Shown in pieces: positions 14,595-19,655 of a stretch of DNA of 19,655 nucleotides. The stretch's first letter is position 1. Every line of letters starts with the position of its first letter. Both the position numbers and the translations under genes were made by a program. Source of the DNA: Pirellulaceae bacterium (GTDB taxonomy: Bacteria; Planctomycetota; Planctomycetia; Pirellulales; Pirellulaceae); the NCBI GenBank assembly GCA_013002105.1, contig JABDKS010000951.1, positions 1 through 19,655 of the forward strand. Reading direction: 5' to 3'. The notes beneath the pieces were generated by a model. The model was not told where the DNA came from. It saw only the letters and a list, made by a program, of their open reading frames with translations, and did no database searches.

Positions 14595-15824
14595 ATGATG
14601 CGAACGTTCAAGCACTTACCCTCCGTCGACCAGATGCACGTTGTTGTGTTGACGAACTATTTGCGTCGTCATCATGCACTCGTGTTTCAGCAAGTCGCTA
14701 AACGAGTCGGGAAGCTAACGATTCTGTTGTCGACCGACATGGAGCCGGATCGACAATGGGAAGCCGACTGGGGTGGGCTGGATGTCCAATTGCAAAAGAA
14801 TTGGATGTTGACGGCCAAATGGAAACACTCCGCTGGGTTTGAGGAGCCGAACTTCATTCATTTTCCGGTCGATACGATCAAACAGCTGCGACGGCTTAAC
14901 CCGGACGTCGTATTTAGTTACGAACTTGGCATGCGAACCATGTTCTGCGCGTTGTTCGGAATGCTTCGTCGCCAAGTTCCGATCGTGGCCGTCGGCAACA
15001 TGGCCGACCATATCGAAAGAGAACGGGGTCCCCTGCGACGATTGATGCGACGGTTCTTGCGGACCCGAGTGGATTTTGCGACATACAACGGCCCCAGTTG
15101 CAAACGGTATCTACAAAACCTTGGCTTCAGCGATGATCGATTGTTTCATTTTCCTTATTGCATCGACATGGACAAAGCCTACGCGGGCGAAAAGTCATTC
15201 AACGCGGATGGCTATCGACGATTGGTTTATCTGGGCGCGATCAGCAGTCGCAAAGGCATTTTGCCGTTCACCAAAGCCATTGCGGACTACTTGCAATCCA
15301 ACGATACCGTTCGCGTGACATTGGCGATTGCCGGTGACGGGCCGCTGGCGGATGCCGTGGCGCAATTGGCCAATGATCGCCTGGAAATCGACTTGCTGGG
15401 AAATTGTGATGCATCGCAACTCGCGGCCGCCTACCAATCAGCTGATATCTGTGCCTTTCCCACGCTCGGTGATGAATGGGGCTTGGTGCCCGTCGAAGCA
15501 TTGGCCTCCGGCCTGCCCGTGCTAGGCAGTTGTTTGGCGCAGAGTGTCGAAACCATCATCGTGGACGAAAAGAATGGCTGGTCGTTTGATCCAACCGATT
15601 CAGATTCGCTGCGTTCAGCGATCGACCGCGCCTTGCGAACCAGTCAAGCAGATTTGGAAAAGATGAGTGTTGCGGCTCGCCGGTCGGCTGTGGATTCGAC
15701 GCCCGAGGCGTCGGCTGAGAGGTTTCACGACATCCTGCGTGCACTCACCGGTGACGTTAGCGAATCGCCGGTCCGAGACGACGCACCATCGTCGGTCGGA
15801 TCTCTCGGTAACCTCGTGCCGTAG
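14595..15824 (+). CDS. Glycosyltransferase family 4 (GT-B fold)
   Basis: The 409-residue GT-B glycosyltransferase is predicted to transfer a sugar from a nucleotide-sugar donor to an unknown acceptor, perhaps in exopolysaccharide or glycolipid synthesis. The N-terminal Rossmann domain (about 10-190) begins MHVVVLTNYLRRHHALVFQQVAKR. The C-terminal donor-binding domain (about 200-385) has LVYLGAISSRKGI (about 212-224), IAGDGPL (about 247-253) and the sugar-nucleotide motif. In that motif the first glutamate of the usual EX7E is replaced by aspartate: D293, then W295-G-L-V, then E301 in VEALASGLP. There are no membrane segments. The last 25 residues are polar and probably disordered. The possible starts TTG 14592, ATG 14595 and ATG 14598 are consecutive. 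I take the first ATG. No other polysaccharide genes are adjacent, so the pathway cannot be inferred. Confidence 0.88.
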   Translation: MMRTFKHLPSVDQMHVVVLTNYLRRHHALVFQQVAKRVGKLTILLSTDMEPDRQWEADWGGLDVQLQKNWMLTAKWKHSAGFEEPNFIHFPVDTIKQLRRLNPDVVFSYELGMRTMFCALFGMLRRQVPIVAVGNMADHIERERGPLRRLMRRFLRTRVDFATYNGPSCKRYLQNLGFSDDRLFHFPYCIDMDKAYAGEKSFNADGYRRLVYLGAISSRKGILPFTKAIADYLQSNDTVRVTLAIAGDGPLADAVAQLANDRLEIDLLGNCDASQLAAAYQSADICAFPTLGDEWGLVPVEALASGLPVLGSCLAQSVETIIVDEKNGWSFDPTDSDSLRSAIDRALRTSQADLEKMSVAARRSAVDSTPEASAERFHDILRALTGDVSESPVRDDAPSSVGSLGNLVP

Positions 15825-15938
15825 CCCGCGTGCGAATCAGGTGGCCGTGGTATCGCTGCCAAGTGCACAAGAACGCGGCCGCAGACAGCGAAAAAAAGTG
15901 GCCAAAATCCGGCAAAAGCATTCCTCCAGCACGAACCG
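15825..15938. other. Intergenic spacer before the leu leader promoter
   Basis: I see no gene, repeat or clear terminator in the 114 bp between the glycosyltransferase stop and the predicted leu promoter. It includes an A-rich tract (GCGAAAAAAAGTGG) near 15890 that could act as an upstream promoter element. Confidence 0.4.
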
Positions 15939-15968
15939 TTGACGCCGGCTTGCAGTCGTGTTTATGAT
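15939..15968 (+). promoter_or_regulatory. Predicted sigma-70-type promoter of the leu leader / leuA transcript
   Basis: TTGACG at 15939-15944 and TATGAT at 15963-15968 each match five of six consensus bases and are separated by 18 bases. The best transcription start is about 15975, seven bases after the -10 box, which is the A of the leader-peptide ATG. This predicts a leaderless mRNA whose first codon starts the leader peptide and whose downstream cistron is leuA. The agreement of promoter, leader ORF and attenuator raises confidence in each. Confidence 0.7.
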
Positions 15969-15974
15969 GCCAAC

Positions 15975-16034
15975 ATGAAATACGCACCCTTACTCCTATC
16001 GCTACTACTCCTGCGACGCCAATTTGGCGAGTGA
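15975..16034 (+). CDS. leuL: Leucine-rich leader peptide of leuA (attenuation peptide)
   Basis: The short ORF MKYAPLLLSLLLLRRQFGE ends with TGA at 16032-16034. Seven of 19 codons are leucine (positions 6-8 and 10-13): TTA, CTC, CTA, then CTA, CTA, CTC and CTG after one serine. CTA and TTA are normally scarce in GC-rich genomes, which would make translation sensitive to charged leucyl-tRNA. The ORF lies 136 bp upstream of leuA, which makes the committed enzyme of leucine synthesis, and is followed by a hairpin series ending in a perfect intrinsic terminator. This is the layout of enterobacterial leuL (which has four consecutive leucines), although the sequence is unrelated. No Shine-Dalgarno sequence precedes it, and the predicted transcript begins at its ATG. 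The peptide itself probably has no function beyond being translated. A short hydrophobic ORF by chance is the alternative, but composition and position argue against it. Confidence 0.85.
   Translation: MKYAPLLLSLLLLRRQFGE
16017..16029 (+). promoter_or_regulatory. Leader hairpin 1, overlapping the end of the leader ORF
   Basis: CGCCA at 16017-16021 pairs with TGGCG at 16025-16029 around ATT. It spans the codons just after the leucine run. A ribosome stalled at the leucine codons (15990-16013) would cover it, whereas in its absence it can fold as a pause or protector hairpin. Confidence 0.5.
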
Positions 16035-16047
16035 TAAGGGTTTGTCC

Positions 16048-16066
16048 TGACTGTCTGACACAGTCA
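16048..16066 (+). promoter_or_regulatory. Leader hairpin 2
   Basis: TGACTGT at 16048-16054 pairs perfectly with ACAGTCA at 16060-16066 around CTGAC. It lies between the leader ORF stop and the terminator. In a proposed antiterminator, TTGTC at 16042-16046 would pair with GACAA at 16077-16081, and GGG at 16038-16040 with CCC at 16087-16089, stacking around this hairpin and removing the left base of the terminator stem. Confidence 0.5.
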
Positions 16067-16086
16067 CCACGAAAAAGACAACTGTT

Positions 16087-16128
16087 CCCGAGTCGCTCCC
16101 CAGCAGAGCACGACTCGGGTTTTTTTTT
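16087..16128 (+). terminator. Intrinsic terminator / attenuator in the leuA leader
   Basis: CCCGAGTCG at 16087-16095 pairs perfectly over 9 bp with CGACTCGGG at 16111-16119 around a 15-base loop. It is followed at once by nine T residues (16120-16128). It lies 42 bp upstream of the leuA start and 52 bp after the leucine leader ORF, and no other gene ends nearby in this direction (the glycosyltransferase stops 262 bp earlier). That position fits a conditional attenuator better than an end-of-gene terminator. Confidence 0.9.
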
Positions 16129-16170
16129 GCTTCCGCGGCACTTTCAATTCAATCGAAGGCAACGTCCAAC

Positions 16171-17784
16171 ATGTCGCAACCAAATAGTCACAACGAAAAT
16201 AGCGACGCCGTCGCCAATCCTTCCGGTACCGCGGATTCAGCTAGCGGCGACGCGCGGATGATACGGATTTTCGACACGACGCTTCGCGACGGCGAACAAT
16301 CTCCCGGCGCCAGCATGAATCTGGCCGAGAAACTGGAAGTCGCGCAAATGTTGGTTGATCTGGGTGTCGATATCATCGAAGCCGGTTTTCCGATTGCTTC
16401 GCCCGGTGATTTTGACGCCGTCAAACAAATCGCGCAGACCGTTCGCGGGTCGACGATCTGCGGACTCGCTCGTTGCAGTGACAAAGACATCGATGCGGCC
16501 TGGGAGGCGGTAAAATACGCGCCGCAGGCACGTATCCATGTGTTTCTTGCCACCAGCGCCATCCACCGCGAATTCAAACTTCGAATGTCGACCGACGAAA
16601 TCGTTCAACGCGCCGTTGCTGGTGTGAAGCGTGCGAAGGGCTACTGTGACGACATCGAGTTTTCACCCGAAGACGCCTGCCGCACCGAACACGACTTTTT
16701 GTGCCGGGTGGTCGAAGCTGCGATCGATGCCGGGGCAACGACAATCAATGTCCCCGACACCGTTGGATATGCAACGCCGGCGGAAGTATTCGAGCGGTTC
16801 AAGATGCTTCGCGACCGAGTGCCCAACATGGACAAGGCGGTTTTAAGTACGCACTGTCACGACGACCTGGGCATGGCTGTTTCCAACAGCCTGGCCGCGG
16901 TCGCGGCCGGGGCAGGACAGATCGAATGTACGATCAATGGGATCGGCGAACGGGCCGGAAACGCCGCATTGGAAGAGGTCGTCATGGCGATGAAAACGCG
17001 TAACGATTTTTACCACTGCACCACCCGGATTGATTCTCGCCGCCTGGTTCCGGCCAGCCGACTGGTCAGCAAGACGACCAGCATCAATGTGCAACGCAAT
17101 AAAGCAATCGTTGGCCGAAACGCCTTTGCGCATGAATCGGGTATCCACCAAGACGGAATGCTGAAAGAACGCAGCACCTACGAAATCATGTCACCGGCCG
17201 AAGTCGGTTTTTCCAAGACCGATCTTGTGCTGGGCAAACACAGTGGTCGCGCCGCTCTGGCTGACCGAGCCAAGACGCTTGGATACACCCTTTCGAGCGA
17301 ACAACTGCAGACGGTGTTCGAGCAGTTCAAAATTCTCGCTGACAAGAAAAAAGACATCTACGACGGTGACATTGTCGCGTTGGTCCAACAGCAGATCAGC
17401 GGTAGTGCAACCGAACAGTGGAAACTGGTCGACTACACCGTCACAAGTGGCAGGTCGCATCCGCCTCGAGTGCAATTGACATTACAGAACGACGAAGGTG
17501 AATTCACCCAAGAAGTCCAACAGGGCGATGGTCCGATCGACGCGGCGTTTTGGGCGGTCGAAAAGATCACCGGAATCGAATTAGTCTGCAAGGACTTCCG
17601 CGTCCGCAGTGCCACGCTCGGTCGTGATGCGATCGGCGAAGTCAACTTGGAGGTGGAGCATAAAGGCAAAACCTACCGTGGTGTCGGCGTCAGCACCGAC
17701 AGCGTGGAGAGCACCATCCTGGCGATGCTCAATGCGATCAATCGCATCCTAGCCACGCAGAGTTCCAACGCGGTGACCACGTAA
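16171..17784 (+). CDS. leuA: 2-isopropylmalate synthase
   Basis: The 537-residue enzyme condenses acetyl-CoA with 2-oxoisovalerate, the committed step of leucine synthesis, and is usually feedback-inhibited by leucine. The TIM-barrel catalytic domain (about 28-300) starts IRIFDTTLRDGEQSPGASM, with metal-binding D35 and catalytic R39. The metal-binding histidines H228 and H230 are in STHCHDDLG, and N264 is in NGIGERAGN. The subdomain segment AHESGIHQDGMLK and the motif GKHSGRAAL follow. The C-terminal regulatory LeuA domain (about 400-535), with GRSHPPRVQLTL and GDGPIDAAFWAVEKI, is present, so leucine inhibition is expected. The first 27 residues are a polar Asn/Ser/Ala extension absent from E. 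coli. An ATG at 16258 would remove it, but 16171 has GAAGG 11 bases upstream and I prefer it. Transcription is probably controlled by the leader-peptide attenuator in front. No other leu gene is in the window. Confidence 0.96.
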   Translation: MSQPNSHNENSDAVANPSGTADSASGDARMIRIFDTTLRDGEQSPGASMNLAEKLEVAQMLVDLGVDIIEAGFPIASPGDFDAVKQIAQTVRGSTICGLARCSDKDIDAAWEAVKYAPQARIHVFLATSAIHREFKLRMSTDEIVQRAVAGVKRAKGYCDDIEFSPEDACRTEHDFLCRVVEAAIDAGATTINVPDTVGYATPAEVFERFKMLRDRVPNMDKAVLSTHCHDDLGMAVSNSLAAVAAGAGQIECTINGIGERAGNAALEEVVMAMKTRNDFYHCTTRIDSRRLVPASRLVSKTTSINVQRNKAIVGRNAFAHESGIHQDGMLKERSTYEIMSPAEVGFSKTDLVLGKHSGRAALADRAKTLGYTLSSEQLQTVFEQFKILADKKKDIYDGDIVALVQQQISGSATEQWKLVDYTVTSGRSHPPRVQLTLQNDEGEFTQEVQQGDGPIDAAFWAVEKITGIELVCKDFRVRSATLGRDAIGEVNLEVEHKGKTYRGVGVSTDSVESTILAMLNAINRILATQSSNAVTT

Positions 17785-17826
17785 TAGGTCGACCTGATTC
17801 GCATAAGAAATTGGAGTTTGCCGTAG

Positions 17827-17859
17827 GCCAGGACCAGTCCTGGCAAAGTTCCGCCAGGA
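17827..17859. repeat. Alternating palindromic repeat, REP-like
   Basis: GCCAGGA at 17827-17833, its reverse complement TCCTGGC at 17838-17844, and GCCAGGA again at 17853-17859. The middle copy can pair with either flank, giving two mutually exclusive 7-bp hairpins with 4-base and 8-base loops. This is the layout of short intergenic palindromic elements. Whether it recurs elsewhere in the genome cannot be seen here. Confidence 0.45.
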
Positions 17860-17870
17860 CAGGTCCGGGC

Positions 17871-17903
17871 CGACAAGAAATCTAAAAATGCTTTCTTGTG
17901 TCG
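17871..17903. repeat. Inverted repeat forming a long hairpin
   Basis: ACAAGAAA pairs perfectly with TTTCTTGT around an 11-base A-rich loop. An alternative register pairs CGAC with GTCG outside AAGAAA/TTTCTT with a two-base bulge. It may act as a leuA terminator, although no T-run follows. Confidence 0.4.
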
Positions 17904-17973
17904 TCCCGATTCACCTACGTGCGGGAATCGTCGCAGCAGTCGTCAAGACTTTCGGCAATTCGTAGTCTCAGCC

Positions 17974-18000
17974 GGTCCGCGTTGCCCGAGACGCGGGACC
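17974..18000. repeat. GC-rich hairpin before the UxaC-like gene end
   Basis: GGTCC and GCGT at 17974-17982 pair with ACGC and GGACC at 17991-18000. This gives a 9-bp stem with one bulged G and an 8-base loop. It is stable but lacks a T-run on either strand. Confidence 0.4.
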
Positions 18001-18020
18001 ATTGGACAAGTGAATTCAGG

Positions 18021-18036
18021 GACCTGATCACAGGTC
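18021..18036. terminator. Hairpin abutting the UxaC-like stop codon
   Basis: GACCTG at 18021-18026 pairs with CAGGTC at 18031-18036 around ATCA, starting one base beyond the stop codon of the minus-strand gene. It could protect the 3' end or help terminate transcription. No T-run follows, so this is a weak call. Confidence 0.3.
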
Positions 18037-18037
18037 A

Positions 18038-19655
18038 TTACGTCTGACTCTCGGCGTCATCGTCGTCGGCCAGTTCACCCGTTTCGAGCGTTTCTTCGAG
18101 ATCTGCGAATTGTTGTTCGAATTGAGACAGCGGGTCCGATTCATCGGCATCGCTTGACTGCACATCCGGCGTTTCGGAATCCGACGCGTTGCCACCACCA
18201 AAGTGCAGCTCGCCGGTGATGGGATCCTTGGTCAGTTGTAGCGATTCATCATCGGGTACGAATCCGGAATCCCCGCGCAGCATTCTGATTTCACTCGACT
18301 GGACCGATTCATTGCCAATGCCGATCGTGTCGGCATGACCGGTGTCGTCCTCGCTGGCATCCTCGCCAAGCAAGTCTCCGACATCCAGTGGTTCCGCTTC
18401 AACGTCCAATTCCATATCGGCTGGGTCGCTGCGGTCCTGAGCGGATGTATCGATCAGTTCCACATCGTCAACATCGACCGCTTGAATCTCCTCGTCACTT
18501 GGTAAGGGATCCAGGTCCAGTGTTTCGGCCTGTTCGGTTTCCACATCGTTTTCGTCACCGAGCCCGGCGGCAAAGGACGACAGGTCGTCACGCATTTCAT
18601 CCACGTCGCCAGCGAGTTCAACCGATGAGAGTTCATCGGGCTGTTCATCTTCGGCGTACAAAGTCTCATCGTCGGTAGTGAAGTCTCCGCCATCGAATTC
18701 TTTCGATTCTTCCATGCGCACCGTCTCGTGATCATCGAACACGGTCGGTAACTCTGGTAAATCGTCGTCCTCCTCTCCGGCAGACCCGTCATTGGACGAC
18801 ACGTCACTGGACGACACGTCTCCGGCAAACTCATCGAATTCATCCTCATCCAAATTGGCAATCCCGATCAACTCCCCATCGTCTTCGCCATCATCTTGTC
18901 CATCGTCATAGAGAAGCTCTCCGTCGGCGTTGGCTGAACCGAAATCTTCGCCTCCATCCGACTCGGCGGACTCATCAGATTCAATGGGTTCGTCACCCAC
19001 CTCGATGGTTCCAATCGCACCTGCAGCCAAAGTGGCACTTGCGATCCCGAGCCCAGACAAGGATGTATCCACCGCATCGGCTATTTCTTGGACATCATCC
19101 AGCGCATCGTCGGTGTCGTCCGATTCGACGGCTCGGCTGGGAAAAATGTCATCAACGTTGTCACGCAGTATCTGCTGTGCGTATTGGACCGCCTGTTCTT
19201 CACTCCAGCCGCGTTGTCCGACAAACTGGTCAGCCAAAATGCCGGCTAAAATCCGCCGGTACATATCGAATTTTGGCCAGACAAATTCCAGTTTGTACGC
19301 ATCGCTGTAGTATCCGATCTGTTTGTTTCGCGGTACCGCTTCCAATCGTGCGGCAGCATCTCGCTCGATAAACGACGGCGTATTGCTGTACCACCAATGC
19401 CCATTGGTGATGACATTCGGAAAAATCCATGCGTGGCTCACCAATTCTTGATTCGTGACGCTCGCCAAGACGGAGATAGGAAACTTGACGTCGGTAAAGG
19501 CGTTGAACAACTCGCGGTACTGGACCAGCGAGACACGACTGTCGTATAAATCTTGGCCTTGATAGACCCCGCCGGGGTAAACGCCGCGATTGACGCCGAT
19601 CATCAAATCGAATGGCACCCCAAATTCGTCGCACAGTTCCGCCAACGTCCAGAAG
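18038..19655 (-). CDS. UxaC-type uronate isomerase-like amidohydrolase with a long acidic C-terminal tail, N terminus outside the window
   Basis: The frame is open through the right edge of the window (about 538 visible residues), so the N terminus is missing. The first 170 or so visible residues match the C-terminal half of the glucuronate/galacturonate isomerase (UxaC) branch of the amidohydrolase superfamily: FWTLAELCDEFGVPFDLMIGV, then ITNGHWWYSNTPSFIERD, then an IGYYSDAYKLEFVWPKFDMYRRIL segment that aligns with the [22 protein letters not shown] segment of E. coli UxaC, including the conserved Asp. UxaC converts hexuronates to ketohexonates, but this divergent form may do something else. 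The remaining 360 or so residues, from about 19130 down to the stop, are dominated by Asp, Glu, Ser, Ala and Gly with few hydrophobic or basic residues. They are probably disordered, and end near LTKDPITGELHFGGG and an acidic tip. UxaC proteins normally end just after the catalytic domain. The fusion is uninterrupted. Confidence 0.75.
   Translation of the reverse strand, partial: FWTLAELCDEFGVPFDLMIGVNRGVYPGGVYQGQDLYDSRVSLVQYRELFNAFTDVKFPISVLASVTNQELVSHAWIFPNVITNGHWWYSNTPSFIERDAAARLEAVPRNKQIGYYSDAYKLEFVWPKFDMYRRILAGILADQFVGQRGWSEEQAVQYAQQILRDNVDDIFPSRAVESDDTDDALDDVQEIADAVDTSLSGLGIASATLAAGAIGTIEVGDEPIESDESAESDGGEDFGSANADGELLYDDGQDDGEDDGELIGIANLDEDEFDEFAGDVSSSDVSSNDGSAGEEDDDLPELPTVFDDHETVRMEESKEFDGGDFTTDDETLYAEDEQPDELSSVELAGDVDEMRDDLSSFAAGLGDENDVETEQAETLDLDPLPSDEEIQAVDVDDVELIDTSAQDRSDPADMELDVEAEPLDVGDLLGEDASEDDTGHADTIGIGNESVQSSEIRMLRGDSGFVPDDESLQLTKDPITGELHFGGGNASDSETPDVQSSDADESDPLSQFEQQFADLEETLETGELADDDDAESQT
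18793..18822 (-). repeat. 15-bp tandem duplication in the acidic tail coding region
   Basis: TGGACGACACGTCAC at 18793-18807 is followed directly by a copy with one mismatch (TC for AC at the end) at 18808-18822. Being a multiple of three it keeps the frame and yields the doubled SSDVSS-type motif. It suggests that the tail grows partly by local duplication. Confidence 0.7.

Larger units (their letters stand above)
17785..18037. other. Convergent intergenic region dense in hairpins
   Basis: These 253 bp lie between the stop codons of leuA and the minus-strand UxaC-like gene. No gene is visible. They hold at least four separate inverted repeats (17827-17859, 17871-17903, 17974-18000 and 18021-18036), none with a T-run. 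The region may terminate transcription from both sides or be a remnant of a palindromic repeat element. Confidence 0.5.

Noticed and set aside
15975..16170. T-box riboswitch as an alternative explanation of the leuA leader
   Set aside because: I find no T-box consensus with a UGGN bulge, no specifier-loop stem and no AG bulge motifs, and the leader is too short. A leucine-rich ORF fits far better.
1..19655. CRISPR arrays, tRNA or rRNA genes, transposases or attachment sites
   Set aside because: I found no regularly spaced repeats, no cloverleaf with a TTCRANYC-like arm, no conserved rRNA segments and no transposase or integrase motifs.

Overview
This window looks like a chromosomal segment of a planctomycete close to Rhodopirellula or its relatives (inferred). 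The clues are a moderately GC-rich genome, a very large fused ResB-CcsA cytochrome c assembly protein, a secreted family 10 pectate lyase, a uronate-isomerase-like protein, AUG starts that often lack Shine-Dalgarno sequences, and generous intergenic spacing. No phage, plasmid, insertion sequence, CRISPR, rRNA or tRNA signal was seen. Both ends cut through genes.

Left part (1-7.0 kb): the 3' end of a small hypothetical gene is followed in the same direction by the 1222-residue ResB-CcsA fusion (cytochrome c assembly). A convergent gene then encodes a membrane-anchored AsmA-like protein of unknown role. Divergent from it is an SBF/BASS-family transporter.

Middle part (7.0-12.0 kb): a translation-related block on the + strand. 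It holds rlmKL (fused 23S rRNA methyltransferases), rpmE (zinc-type ribosomal protein L31) with a predicted promoter and a textbook intrinsic terminator, prfA (RF1) and prmC (the enzyme that methylates the GGQ glutamine of RF1). prfA and prmC are functionally coupled and probably cotranscribed.

Right part (12.0-19.7 kb): a secreted family 10 pectate lyase (- strand) diverges from a YqaB-like HAD phosphatase (+). After a gap without genes comes a GT4 glycosyltransferase, then leuA. At the right edge a UxaC-type amidohydrolase on the - strand is cut at its N terminus and carries an extraordinary acidic tail of about 360 residues.

The most interesting element is upstream of leuA. A 19-codon ORF, MKYAPLLLSLLLLRRQFGE, has seven leucine codons, three of them CTA and one TTA. 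It is preceded by a near-consensus sigma-70-type promoter placed so that transcription should start at or very near its ATG. It is followed by two small hairpins and a perfect 9-bp stem with nine T residues just before leuA. This has the architecture of a ribosome-mediated leucine attenuator (a leuL leader), apparently translated from a leaderless transcript. I do not know of a description of such a device in planctomycetes.
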